Part shown: positions 19,069 to 27,023 of the stretch, piece by piece
Position numbering within the stretch: position 1 is the stretch's first letter
Layout: the number at the start of each line of letters is the position of its first letter
Assembly: GCF_005434945.1 (NCBI RefSeq)
Contig: NZ_SKCH01000002.1
Location: 310,001 to 374,000 of the forward strand
DNA length: 64,000 bases
Direction of reading: 5' to 3'
Source of the DNA: Prescottella subtropica
Lineage (GTDB): Bacteria > Actinomycetota > Actinomycetes > Mycobacteriales > Mycobacteriaceae
Notes under the pieces: generated by a model
What the model saw: the letters and a program-made list of their open reading frames with translations, nothing else
Told to the model about the DNA's origin: nothing
Databases searched by the model: none
Made by a program: the position numbers and the translations under genes

Positions 19069-19500
19069 ATGGCCAAGCTGAAGGTGTCCGTCGACGTCCC
19101 CATGAGTCCCGAGGACGCGTGGAAACGAGCGTCGGATCTGACGGGTTTCGACGAGTGGCTCAGCATCCACGAGGCGTGGCGCAGCGAACTGCCCACCGAA
19201 CTGCGGGCCGGCACCACCGTCAGCTCGATCGTGTCCGTCAAGGGGTTGCGGAACCGGGTCACCTGGACCCTGAAGAAATACGATCCGCCGCGCAGCCTCG
19301 TGCTGAAGGGCGACGGCAAGGGCGGCATCAAACTCGGACTGATCCTCGGTGTCGAACAGGTGGCCGCGGGCGCGAAGGTGATCCTCGACATCGAACTCGG
19401 CGGCGCGCCGCTGTTCGGGCCGATCGGGTCCGGTGTCGCGCGGGCCCTGCGCGGTGACATCGAGAGTTCCCTGCAGAAGTTCGTCACCCTCTACACCTGA
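19069..19500 (+). CDS. Rv0910-like SRPBCC protein (toxin-family homologue)
   Basis: 143 residues. It aligns along its whole length with M. tuberculosis Rv0910: start MAKLKVSVDVP, DLTGFDEWLSIHEAWRSELP, LKGDGKGGIKL, GPIGSGVARALR and final LQKFVTLYT. The fold is SRPBCC/polyketide-cyclase-like with a hydrophobic cavity. Rv0910 has been reported as the toxin of the Rv0909-Rv0910 pair. Here the Rv0909-like gene is at 6789, separated by about 12 kb and a dozen genes. A bacteriostatic role is not evident from the sequence; lipid or small-molecule binding is equally possible. Confidence 0.82.
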   Translation: MAKLKVSVDVPMSPEDAWKRASDLTGFDEWLSIHEAWRSELPTELRAGTTVSSIVSVKGLRNRVTWTLKKYDPPRSLVLKGDGKGGIKLGLILGVEQVAAGAKVILDIELGGAPLFGPIGSGVARALRGDIESSLQKFVTLYT

Positions 19501-19520
19501 TCCGGGGAGGTCTCGGGAAG

Positions 19521-21119
19521 ATGCCCGGTCGTCACACTGCACCGCGCTCGCGCCGGCCCGCCGTCGCGTACGGCGCGATCGGTCTCGTCGCCGCGGCGGC
19601 CGTCGGTACCGGCGCCTACGTGTTTGTCGACCGCAGTGGCGGCTGCGACACGGTGAGCGAGTACCGGGTGGCGACGGACCCGTCGATCGCACCGATCCTC
19701 ACCGAGGTCACGGCGTCGGCGTCGGCCGAGGATCTCGGCTGCCGGTCGTTCACGATCACCGCGGCACCCGGCGCCGACGGACTCGGTGCCCCCGGCGACC
19801 CCAACCGACCCGACCTGTGGATTCCCGATTCGACGCAGTGGGTCGCGAAGGCCACCGCCGGGTCGGGCACCCCGTTCGACGTGGCCTTCCCGTCGATCGC
19901 CACCACTCCGGTGGTGATCGCGTCCCGCGCCGGTGAGATGCCGTCGTTCGCGACCTGGCTCGACGTGTTGCGACTGCACGGACTGCGGATCGGTGACCCG
20001 CTCACCAGCAGTGTCTCGAACGCCCCGATCGTCGGTGCGCTCGCCGAGGCCGGCGCGGGAATTGTTGCTGCCGACGCGGTTCCGGCGGCACTCGTGCCGC
20101 TCGCGCAGGCGCAGGCCGCGAACATGCACCAGGCCGACGCCGCGCAGCGACTGGCAGCCGTGGCATCCGACGGCGGCATCGCGATCGTCACCGAACAGCA
20201 GGTGGTCGGCGACACGGCAGTGACGACGACGGTGCCCGACTCGGGTGCGGTGTTCCTCGACTACCCGGTGGTGGTGACCACGTCCGGCACCGACCACACC
20301 GCAGTGAAGGACGCCGGGGTCGCCCTCGCTACGGTGATGGCGTCCGAGACCGGACGTAGTGCGCTGTCCCGCACCGGTTTCCGCAGCCCGGGGCGTTCCT
20401 CTCTGGACGGCGGGCGTGGTGTCGGCGACATTCCGGTGCTGACCCCGTCGGATCCGGTCGCGGCCGCGCAGGCACTGAAACGCTATGCGGTGCTCGCGTT
20501 GCCGTCGCGGGCGCTCGTCGTCGAGGACGTGTCCGGGTCGATGGCCGAGAAGGCCGGCCCGGACACCCGGATCGCGCTCACGGTGCAGGCCAGCGAGACC
20601 GGTGCGAAACTGTTCCCCGACAACGCCCAACTCGGGCTGTGGGCGTTCTCGATCGGCCTCGGGGGTGGCGGCAAGGACTACCGCGAACTCGTCCCGATCC
20701 GTCGGCTCGACGAGACCGTCGACGGCGTCACCCAACGGCAGGAACTGACCGACGCGGTCCGCACCCTCCCCACCCTCGTCAAGGGCGGCACCGGACTCTA
20801 CGACACGACGCTCGCCGCGTTCCGGAGGGTCAAGGAGGGCTACGACCCGGCCGCGGTCAACAGCGTCATCCTGCTCACCGACGGCGCCGACGAGGACCCG
20901 TCGAGCATCACGCTCGACGAACTGCTCGCGACGCTGAAGAAGGAACAGGACCCGGCCCGCCCCGTCATCATCGTCACCATCGGTGTCACCGAGGACGCCG
21001 ACGCCGCCGTCCTGCAGAAGATTTCCGCCGCCACCGGCGGCACCAGCCACATCGCCCGCAACCCCGCGGAGATCCCCGGCGTGTTCGTCGACGCGATGCG
21101 GAGTCGCGCGGCCGGCTGA
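19521..21119 (+). CDS. Substrate-binding plus von Willebrand factor A domain protein
   Basis: 532 residues. A short basic N terminus and one helix (AYGAIGLVAAAAVGTGAYVFV) anchor it in the membrane or act as signal. Residues 45-300 resemble a periplasmic substrate-binding domain (WIPDSTQWV, VVIASRAG). The C-terminal VWA domain has the MIDAS motif DVSGS near residue 335, plus conserved Thr in KGGTGLYD and Asp in LLTDGADED. Such proteins are extracytoplasmic metal-dependent binding proteins found across actinobacteria with no settled function. It starts 20 bp after the Rv0910-like gene. Confidence 0.82.
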   Translation: MPGRHTAPRSRRPAVAYGAIGLVAAAAVGTGAYVFVDRSGGCDTVSEYRVATDPSIAPILTEVTASASAEDLGCRSFTITAAPGADGLGAPGDPNRPDLWIPDSTQWVAKATAGSGTPFDVAFPSIATTPVVIASRAGEMPSFATWLDVLRLHGLRIGDPLTSSVSNAPIVGALAEAGAGIVAADAVPAALVPLAQAQAANMHQADAAQRLAAVASDGGIAIVTEQQVVGDTAVTTTVPDSGAVFLDYPVVVTTSGTDHTAVKDAGVALATVMASETGRSALSRTGFRSPGRSSLDGGRGVGDIPVLTPSDPVAAAQALKRYAVLALPSRALVVEDVSGSMAEKAGPDTRIALTVQASETGAKLFPDNAQLGLWAFSIGLGGGGKDYRELVPIRRLDETVDGVTQRQELTDAVRTLPTLVKGGTGLYDTTLAAFRRVKEGYDPAAVNSVILLTDGADEDPSSITLDELLATLKKEQDPARPVIIVTIGVTEDADAAVLQKISAATGGTSHIARNPAEIPGVFVDAMRSRAAG

Positions 21120-21126
21120 GCTGTTG

Positions 21127-21199
21127 TGCCCTCGGCAGGATTCGAACCTGCGACACCGGCTTTAGGAGAGCCGTGCTCTATCCCCTGAGCTACGAGGGC
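21127..21199 (-). tRNA. tRNA-Arg (anticodon CCU)
   Basis: The 73-nt cloverleaf on the minus strand has acceptor GCCCTCG pairing with CGAGGGC, D arm GCTCAGGGGATAGAGC, anticodon loop CTCCTAA (anticodon CCT) and T arm GCAGGTTCGAATCCTGC. The discriminator base is A and CCA is not encoded. It reads the rare codon AGG. A possible -10 box TACACT lies at 21244-21249 on the minus strand. Confidence 0.95.
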
Positions 21200-21325
21200 G
21201 GGGGCGGGGTGGACGCGATTCGGTGCGCCTGCCGCAGTCAGTGAGTGTAGCGGTCCGCGTGGCCCGGCGATGAATCGGACGAGGTCGCCGGGTCCGCGAT
21301 TCGGTTCGCCGAAAATAAAGAACGA

Positions 21326-21340
21326 GTAACGCTGGTCACG
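21326..21340. promoter_or_regulatory. Direct-repeat motif GTAACG-N3-GTCACG
   Basis: Two similar hexamers in tandem, nine bases apart, in an AT-richer stretch 92 bp upstream of the first M23 peptidase. The same pattern (GTRACG, three bases, GTCACR) recurs before the second M23 peptidase (52375-52389) and before the LLM oxidoreductase (26986-27000). The spacing resembles OmpR-type regulator sites such as those of MtrA, which controls cell-wall hydrolases in relatives. The regulator is inferred. Confidence 0.4.
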
Positions 21341-21431
21341 GACTATATGAATTTGTTACCTTGGCTCGTCAGCAAGATCGAGTGCACTGGCGCAGTGCGC
21401 GGCCGAAGAAACGATTGACGAGGTAGTAACT

Positions 21432-22193
21432 GTGGGACGCCATCGCCTTGCAACCCCGGGCCCCAGCGCGGGTGTCAAGGCCGCTACCGTCGCCGCCGCT
21501 ACCGGCGCGATCCTGACCGCGGGTGCGCAGCTCGGTGCCGGCTCGGCCGCTGCCGCCACGATTCCCGGCACCCAGATCCAGCTGCCGGAACTTCCGGCCC
21601 TGCCCGAACTTCCGGCCCTGCCGGTGCTGCCCGCGCTGCCGACTGCGCAGCAGATCGTCGACAGCGTCAAGGCCGCCCCGATTCCCGCCGAACTGCCGCA
21701 GGTGCAGGACGCGATCCGCGCCGCCGTCGCCACCGCCGAGGCCCAGTTGGGGTCCACCGGCTCCGCCGGCAGCCTCGCGCCGCGCGCCGTCAAGCCCGTC
21801 TCCGGCACCCTCACTTCCGACTTCGGTCCGCGCTGGGGTGTCCGGCACAGCGGCCTCGACATCGCCGCCCCGATCGGCACTCCCGTGTTCGCGGCCGCCG
21901 ACGGTGTCGTCGTCGACGCCGGTCCGGCGTCGGGCTTCGGCCTGTGGGTGCGGGTCCTGCACGACGACGGCACCACCACCGTCTACGGCCACGTCAACGA
22001 CTACCAGGTGAGTGCCGGCCAGCGGGTGACCGCGGGTCAGCAGATCGCCACGGTCGGCAACCGCGGCCAGTCCACCGGACCGCACCTGCACTTCGAGGTG
22101 TGGGACAGCTCCGGCACCAAGGCCGATCCGTCGTCGTGGCTCGAGGAGCGCGGTGTCGCGGTCACGTGGCGCGGCGCCTCCACCACCATGTGA
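21432..22193 (+). CDS. Secreted M23 family metalloendopeptidase (LytM domain)
   Basis: 253 residues, GTG start. Signal-like N terminus (about residues 15-42, Ala-rich) ending near AAAAT. A proline/leucine repeat LPELPALPELPALP follows at 51-70. The LytM domain from about 120 has zinc ligands H139 and D143 (HSGLD) and H220, with H218 in HLHFE completing the site. All catalytic residues are present, so it should cleave peptidoglycan peptide bridges in the cell envelope. The long upstream gap (21200-21431) holds a direct-repeat motif at 21326 and GTTACC at 21355. Confidence 0.9.
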   Translation: MGRHRLATPGPSAGVKAATVAAATGAILTAGAQLGAGSAAAATIPGTQIQLPELPALPELPALPVLPALPTAQQIVDSVKAAPIPAELPQVQDAIRAAVATAEAQLGSTGSAGSLAPRAVKPVSGTLTSDFGPRWGVRHSGLDIAAPIGTPVFAAADGVVVDAGPASGFGLWVRVLHDDGTTTVYGHVNDYQVSAGQRVTAGQQIATVGNRGQSTGPHLHFEVWDSSGTKADPSSWLEERGVAVTWRGASTTM

Positions 22194-22208
22194 CGGACCC
22201 GTCGAACG

Positions 22209-23009
22209 TCAGCCGCGGGCCAGGGCGACCGAGGCTTCCGCGGTGTAGTTCAGGAACGTCAGCGACTCCTGGAAGTACAGCTCGACGGTCTCCGAATCGT
22301 GCGACAGGTAGCCGATCGACAGGTCCTGCCCGATCTGCAGGTCGAAGTCGCCGCCCCGGGTACTGAGCACGAACGCCCCGTCGATCGCCGGCGCCCAGAT
22401 GATGTCGCCGTCGACGAGCCGTCGGATGTGCTCCCGGATCGGGTAGCCGTGATCGGACGTCTCGCTGACCTGGGTGTACGCGTCGGCGCTCAGCAGCACC
22501 GAGTAGGGGCCGTCGACACCGGCGAGCCGCAACTCGGACAGGGCCTGGCTGATCGCTTCGGGGACGTCGCGCACGTCGTCGGGCAGCCGCAGCGGCGGGT
22601 TCGACGAGTTCGCGCGGATGCCGACGATCCCGGCGGCCGTGTAGCCCTCGAAGATCGCCCGGTCCTCGGCGAACGCGATCTTCTTCGCGGCTTCCTTCAC
22701 CGCATCCCAGTCGGCGTCCTGTGCGCCGCGTTCGACGTTGTCGATCTCTTCGCGGGACAGGGTGAACGGCACCCGCAACTCCACGAGCGGGGCCACCGTC
22801 CGCTGCCGGGCCAGCACACCGGACGCGGGTGCGTCGATCGCCGTGGTGCGGCCCAGGCCGACCGCGGAGAAGTCGGTGCCGTGCGGGCCGGAGACGTCGA
22901 CGACGGTGCGGCCGGCGATGTGTCGTTTGAAGGTGCGGGCAGCTTCCTCCTCGATCGACGCCCACGCGGCGTCGGTGACGGGGGCGAGACCGCGATAGAG
23001 ATTGTTCAT
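22209..23009 (-). CDS. Encapsulin nanocompartment shell protein
   Basis: 266 residues, ATG overlapping the DyP stop in ATGA. It begins MNNLYRGLAPV and ends in an HK97-like E-loop/A-domain pattern (YFQESLTFLNY). The Linocin M18 signature with GYTAAGIVGIRANSSNPP and HGYPIREHI identifies a family-1 encapsulin of the T=1 (60-subunit, about 24 nm) type. It encloses the DyP peroxidase encoded just upstream. Its Shine-Dalgarno AGAAGGAG is inside the last codons of that peroxidase gene. Confidence 0.94.
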   Translation of the reverse strand: MNNLYRGLAPVTDAAWASIEEEAARTFKRHIAGRTVVDVSGPHGTDFSAVGLGRTTAIDAPASGVLARQRTVAPLVELRVPFTLSREEIDNVERGAQDADWDAVKEAAKKIAFAEDRAIFEGYTAAGIVGIRANSSNPPLRLPDDVRDVPEAISQALSELRLAGVDGPYSVLLSADAYTQVSETSDHGYPIREHIRRLVDGDIIWAPAIDGAFVLSTRGGDFDLQIGQDLSIGYLSHDSETVELYFQESLTFLNYTAEASVALARG

Positions 23010-24028
23010 CGTGTGGAACTCCTTCTCAGGCTGCCGATTCCGAGTGATCCGTCCGTGGCGGGGGACGGGCTCGTGTCGTCGGTGACGGCGGGCCGGACGT
23101 TCGGCGCGGACGGGAGGTCGTCGAGGAACTCGAGGGTGGGGGAGAAGAACAGGCCGCCGGTGACGGCCGTGGAGAAGTCGAGGATGCGGTCGGTGTTGCC
23201 CACGGGTACGCCGACGAACATGTTGCGCAGCATCTCCTCCGTCACCGCCGGGGTGGCCGCGTATCCGATGAAGTAGGTGCCGAACTCGCCGGCGCCGAGG
23301 CTGCCGAACGGCATGTTGACACGCAGGATCCGACGCTCGCCGCCGGCGTCGTCGGTGATCGTGTTCAGGGCGACATGGGAATTCGACGGTTTCACGTCGT
23401 CGTCGAGTTCGATGTCGTCGAGTTTGGTGCGGCCGATGACGCGTTCCTGCTCCTCGGTGGAGATCGCGTTCCAGGAGTCCATGTCGTGCAGATACTTCTG
23501 CACGATCACGTAACTGCCCCCGGTGAAGCCGGGATCCTCGTCGCCGACCAGGGCTGCCTCCGCGGCCTCGATGTCCTCGGGGTTCTCGGTGCCGTCGACG
23601 AAGCCGAGCAGGTCGCGCTGTTCGAAGTAGCGGAAACCGTGGGTCTCGTCGACGACGGTGGCCGCACCGCGCAACCGGTCCACGATCTTCGACGCGAGCT
23701 CGAAGCACAGGTCCGTCGATACCGCGCGGATGTGGAACATCAGGTCGCCGGGCGTCGACGGTGCGCGGTGGCGTCCCCCGTCGAGCGCGACGAACTCGTG
23801 CAGCTGGGCGGGACGGGGCCCGTCGAACAGCCGGTCCCACGCGGACGAGCCGATCGAGGTGACGCACACCAATCCCGATCCGGGAACCCGGAATCCGACG
23901 GACTTGCGGAGCCCGTCCACATCGGCGAGCAGATCACGGACAGTGCCCTCGCCGCCCTCGTCGACGGTGAACACGAGGAAGATCGCCGCGGGGGTGAGCG
24001 GCGTCAGGATCAACTGTGATCGGGCCAC
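23006..24028 (-). CDS. Dye-decolorizing peroxidase, encapsulin cargo (DypB type)
   Basis: 340 residues. The DyP signature GFVDGTENP carries the distal Asp145; the proximal haem ligand is H218 in NSHVALN, and Arg236 lies in the pocket. The C-terminal 30 residues are Pro/Ser/Asp-rich and end in DGSLGIGSLRRSSTR, which contains the encapsulin cargo-loading motif SLGIGSL. The enzyme uses H2O2 to oxidise phenolic or dye-like substrates; Rhodococcus DypB also acts on lignin and Mn(II). It is the first gene of the two-gene nanocompartment operon. Confidence 0.94.
   Translation of the reverse strand: MARSQLILTPLTPAAIFLVFTVDEGGEGTVRDLLADVDGLRKSVGFRVPGSGLVCVTSIGSSAWDRLFDGPRPAQLHEFVALDGGRHRAPSTPGDLMFHIRAVSTDLCFELASKIVDRLRGAATVVDETHGFRYFEQRDLLGFVDGTENPEDIEAAEAALVGDEDPGFTGGSYVIVQKYLHDMDSWNAISTEEQERVIGRTKLDDIELDDDVKPSNSHVALNTITDDAGGERRILRVNMPFGSLGAGEFGTYFIGYAATPAVTEEMLRNMFVGVPVGNTDRILDFSTAVTGGLFFSPTLEFLDDLPSAPNVRPAVTDDTSPSPATDGSLGIGSLRRSSTR
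23019..23026 (-). promoter_or_regulatory. Ribosome binding site embedded in the cargo-peptide codons
   Basis: AGAAGGAG lies nine bases before the encapsulin ATG and is read in the DyP frame as part of CTG AGA AGG AGT (LRRS). AGA and AGG are among the rarest Arg codons in this GC-rich background. The site therefore serves both as the peptide tail and as the start signal of the shell gene. Confidence 0.8.
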
Positions 24029-24068
24029 ACCTCACCGTAGATCACCCCGGCCCCGGACGCCGGAAAAG

Positions 24069-24107
24069 CCGCGACCGCCGGCGACATCATGTCGCCGGCG
24101 GTCGCGG
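24069..24107 (-). terminator. Terminator after hmp
   Basis: Perfect 17-bp stem (24069-24085 with 24091-24107) and ATCAT loop. On the minus strand it is followed by GGCTTTTCC. It sits 14 bp beyond the hmp stop and 40 bp before the DyP start region, so it separates the nsrR-hmp and DyP-encapsulin units. Confidence 0.85.
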
Positions 24108-24120
24108 GTCGGGCTGGGGG

Positions 24121-25344
24121 CTACGCGCTCGCGCCGGACCAGCTGTCCGGGCCGAACACCTCGTAGTGGATGTTCTCGGCCGGGACGTTGCGGGCGATGA
24201 GCGACTCCTTCATCGCGAGCATGAACGGCAGCGGGCCGCACAGGAACGCGCGGGTACCGGGCTCGATGACGATGTCGGTCAGATCCGCACGGCCCAGACG
24301 GGTTCCGGCGAACGCCTCACGCGCACCCAGATCCTCGTACCAGCGGTGCACGACACCCGAGGGCAGGCGGTCGACGAGCTCGGCGAGCTCGGCGCGGTGG
24401 GCGTGCTGCGCGGCCGAACGGTCGGCGTGCAGCACCGAGACGGCGCGCGTGTCGTCCGTCGACGCGAGGTGCTCGAGCATGCCGATCATCGGGGTGCAGC
24501 CGATGCCGGCAGAGATGAGCAGCAGCGGTGCGTCGTCCTCGGGCAGCGTCAGGTCACCGAACGGCAGCGATACCTTCAGCTCGTCGCCCTCGAAGAGGTT
24601 GTCGTACAGGAAGTTCGACACCTCGCCGGCCGGGACGGTGGATCCGTCGGCCCGGGTCAGGGCGCTGATCCGCTTGACGGTGATCCGCCACTCGGCGTCC
24701 GTCGGCTCGCACGCCAGGCTGTACTGGCGGATCTGGTGGGCGCCGTCCGGCAACTCCACCTGCACCGAGATGTACTGGCCGGGAGCGAAGGTCGGCAGGG
24801 CCGAACCGTCGAGGGAGGCCAGCGTGAACGACACGGTGTCGGCCGACTGGTGGGTACGCAGCGCCACCTTCACGGTCCGCCACACGTCGCCCGCCTCGAC
24901 ACCGGCACCCGCGTACAGGTCCTTCTCCATCGCGATGAGGGTGTTGGCCATCAGCCAGTACACCTCGTCCCAGGCGGAGGCGACCTCCGGCGTCACGGCC
25001 TCGCCGAGGACCTCGACGATCGCCTCGAACAGGTGCTTGTGGACGACCCAGTACTGGTCGGCGGTGATGCCGAGCGACGCGTGCTTGTGTGCGATGCGCG
25101 ACAGGATGGTCTGCACGCGTTCCTCGTCGGGGTCGAGTTGCAGCGTCGCGAACGCGGCGATGGCGCCGGCGAGAGCCTTCTGCTGCTCGCCCTGCTGCTG
25201 GTTGCCGCGGTTGAACAGATCGGTCTCGAGGGTCGGGTTGGCGGTGAACAGCTTCTGGTAGAAGAGTGTCGTGATGTCGCCGATCGCCGCACCCACGGCG
25301 GGCAGGGTGGCGCGGACGGTTTCCTTCGAGGCCTCCGAGAGCAT
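24121..25344 (-). CDS. hmp: Flavohaemoglobin, nitric oxide dioxygenase
   Basis: 407 residues. The globin domain has distal Tyr29 (LFYQKLF) and proximal H88 (AHKHAS). The FAD-binding barrel begins about residue 150 and has RQYSLA. The NAD(P) domain has GIGCTPMIGML and ends FGPDSW. All key residues of Hmp are present. It converts NO plus O2 to nitrate using NAD(P)H and FAD in the cytosol. It is 35 bp downstream of nsrR on the same strand with no promoter-like gap, so NsrR controls it as an operon. Confidence 0.95.
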   Translation of the reverse strand: MLSEASKETVRATLPAVGAAIGDITTLFYQKLFTANPTLETDLFNRGNQQQGEQQKALAGAIAAFATLQLDPDEERVQTILSRIAHKHASLGITADQYWVVHKHLFEAIVEVLGEAVTPEVASAWDEVYWLMANTLIAMEKDLYAGAGVEAGDVWRTVKVALRTHQSADTVSFTLASLDGSALPTFAPGQYISVQVELPDGAHQIRQYSLACEPTDAEWRITVKRISALTRADGSTVPAGEVSNFLYDNLFEGDELKVSLPFGDLTLPEDDAPLLLISAGIGCTPMIGMLEHLASTDDTRAVSVLHADRSAAQHAHRAELAELVDRLPSGVVHRWYEDLGAREAFAGTRLGRADLTDIVIEPGTRAFLCGPLPFMLAMKESLIARNVPAENIHYEVFGPDSWSGASA

Positions 25345-25379
25345 CGGATTCTCCTGTTCGGTCGGGTTGTGGTGGGGTT

Positions 25380-25838
25380 CTACTTCGCTGCCGGCACGGT
25401 GAGTGTCAACAGCAGGTTCTCGGTGGACGATCCGGCGGCGGTGAGGTCGCGGACCGTCAGGGTGTCCAGTGCGTCGTAGAACGCGTTCTGGGCGTCACGC
25501 AGGGCGGAGCGTAGCCGACAAGCGTGTCGAAACGGGCAAGGATTGTCGCCTTCGCACGTCACGACCTCGGCGTCGCCCTCGAGTTGACGGGTGAGCCAGC
25601 CGAGGGACGCACTCCGTCCCAGATCGGTGATCGCGAGGCCACCACCACGCCCCCTGCGCGTGGTGAGGACCTCGAGTTCACCCAGCCGGGCAACCACTTT
25701 CGTGGCGTGGCTGTACGACACTGCGAGTTGCTGCGCGATCACGCGGGTACCGGGCTCGGCGGGTGCGCCGGCGACCGGTTCGGCCGCCAGGCGCATCACG
25801 ATCCGCAAGCCCAGATCGGTGAACTGCGTCAACTGCAT
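25380..25838 (-). CDS. nsrR: Rrf2-family NO-sensing repressor NsrR
   Basis: 152 residues from ATG at 25838 (MQLTQFTDLGLR, the conserved Rrf2 start); a longer frame upstream crosses the operator and is unlikely. The winged helix is followed by cluster ligands C95, C101 and C107, spaced C-x5-C-x5-C as in Streptomyces NsrR. NO reacts with the iron-sulfur cluster and releases the operator. It is autoregulatory, since a perfect palindrome lies 15 bp upstream of its start, and it leads the nsrR-hmp operon. Confidence 0.93.
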   Translation of the reverse strand: MQLTQFTDLGLRIVMRLAAEPVAGAPAEPGTRVIAQQLAVSYSHATKVVARLGELEVLTTRRGRGGGLAITDLGRSASLGWLTRQLEGDAEVVTCEGDNPCPFRHACRLRSALRDAQNAFYDALDTLTVRDLTAAGSSTENLLLTLTVPAAK

Positions 25839-25853
25839 GACACGACCGTAGAA

Positions 25854-25876
25854 AATTGTCATGTCGGATGACAATT
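25854..25876. promoter_or_regulatory. nsrR operator: NsrR operator, 9-5-9 perfect palindrome
   Basis: AATTGTCAT and ATGACAATT are separated by GTCGG. The AT-rich dyad is unlike the surrounding GC-rich sequence and lies just before the nsrR start. Its placement fits direct steric repression of the nsrR-hmp promoter by NsrR. Confidence 0.8.
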
Positions 25877-25912
25877 AAATGTGACGCGCGTCGCGGCGCC
25901 GGTGATCATGTT

Positions 25913-25963
25913 CCGACCTTGGCCCCAGGCGGCCGGGACCTTGGTCCCGAACCGCCCGGGACC
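25913..25963 (+). promoter_or_regulatory. DosR/DevR-type boxes upstream of the stress gene cluster
   Basis: The core box at 25935-25948 reads GGGACCTTGGTCCC, a perfect dyad followed by GAA. It matches about 16 of 20 positions of the known motif TTSGGGACTWWAGTCCCSAA. A weaker copy starts at 25913 (22 bp upstream, two helical turns) and a half site GGGACC at 25958. Paired boxes at this spacing are usual in DosR promoters. They lie about 100 bp before the universal stress gene at 26045. Confidence 0.65.
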
Positions 25964-26044
25964 TGCGCATCCACCCGCGGGCCCGGGTGAGTGACTAACG
26001 TCGGAGACGACACCGGATCGTCGCAACGGAAGTGGGTGAGCGGG

Positions 26045-26971
26045 ATGGCCGCCGAGGGGATTCAGTACGGCGTCGACGAACCGTCGACCGCGCGGGACGC
26101 GAATTCGGTGGTGGTGGGTGTCGACGGCTCGGCCGCCGCACAGGCCGCTGTCGTGTGGGCTGCCCGCATGTGCGCCGCCCGGAAGCTGTCACTGCGGATC
26201 ATCCACGCCCTGAACTTCTCGCCGTACACCTACGGTGCCCCGTACCTCGACGTCGCCGGTATCTACGACTGGATGGAGGTGCAGGGCAAGGACATCGTCA
26301 CTGCGGCAGCCGAATCCGCGCGGCAGGTGTCCGCCGACCTCGACATCTCCACCGAGATCTCCACGATGGGCGGCGCCCGCTGGCTGGTGTCGCTGTCCGA
26401 GGACTCGCGGGCCCTCGTGCTCGGGGCGTCCGGCCGCGGCGCTGCCGGCGGTATCGGGTCGACGGCCGTCAATGCGGCCAGCCACGGCGTGTGCCCGGTG
26501 GTGGTGGTGCACCAGCGGGACGGCGCGGTCCCGGACAGCGGGCCGGTCGTCGTCGGTATCGACGGCAGCCCCACCAGCGAGCGGGCCACCGCCGTCGCGT
26601 TCGAGGAGGCCGCGCGGCGCGGGGTGCCGCTCGTCGCGATCCATGCGTGGAGCGACACCCCGCACGGCACCCTCGCCGGCGAGCGCAGTGCGATCCGCGA
26701 TCCGCGGGGGTTCGAGGACGCCGAACACGAGGTGCTCTCCGAGCGACTCGCCGGCTGGTCCGATCGCTACCCGGACGTCGAGATCCGGCGGGAGTTGTAC
26801 GTCGACGGCCCGCGCACCCACCTGCTCGCGTGGTCGCAGAAGGCGCAGCTGGTGGTCGTCGGCAGCCGTGGCCGCGGCGGATTCCGGGGACTGCTGCTCG
26901 GTTCCACCAGCAACGAACTGGTCCAGAAGGCGCAGTGCCCGGTGATGGTGGTTCGTCCCGCACGGTCGTAG
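26045..26971 (+). CDS. Universal stress protein, tandem domain
   Basis: 308 residues from ATG at 26045; GTG at 26036 is an alternative start. Two USP domains: the first begins VVVGVDGSAAAQ and the second VVVGIDGSPTSE. The second ends with the ATP-binding pattern VVGSRGRGGFRGLLLGSTS; the first has LGASGRGAAGG. Tandem USPs of this size are the type induced by DosR in M. tuberculosis, and a DosR-type box lies upstream. It probably binds ATP and modulates growth under hypoxia or NO. Confidence 0.9.
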   Translation: MAAEGIQYGVDEPSTARDANSVVVGVDGSAAAQAAVVWAARMCAARKLSLRIIHALNFSPYTYGAPYLDVAGIYDWMEVQGKDIVTAAAESARQVSADLDISTEISTMGGARWLVSLSEDSRALVLGASGRGAAGGIGSTAVNAASHGVCPVVVVHQRDGAVPDSGPVVVGIDGSPTSERATAVAFEEAARRGVPLVAIHAWSDTPHGTLAGERSAIRDPRGFEDAEHEVLSERLAGWSDRYPDVEIRRELYVDGPRTHLLAWSQKAQLVVVGSRGRGGFRGLLLGSTSNELVQKAQCPVMVVRPARS

Positions 26972-26984
26972 AGTTCGAACCGGT

Positions 26985-27000
26985 TGTAACGTCCGTCACA
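26985..27000. promoter_or_regulatory. CRP-like / GTRACG-N3-GTCACR site before the LLM gene
   Basis: TGTAACGTCCGTCACA has one mismatch to TGTGA-N6-TCACA, and its last 15 bases fit the direct-repeat pattern seen at 21326. It lies only 23 bp before the preferred start of the next gene, a position that would favour repression or an overlapping promoter. Confidence 0.4.
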
Positions 27001-27023
27001 GGAATCACGGAATGGGGTCGCCG

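Noticed and set aside
21200-21431. Possible ydaO (c-di-AMP) riboswitch before the M23 peptidase
   Set aside because: Such switches precede wall hydrolase genes in actinobacteria, but I could not find the conserved paired elements in this short leader.
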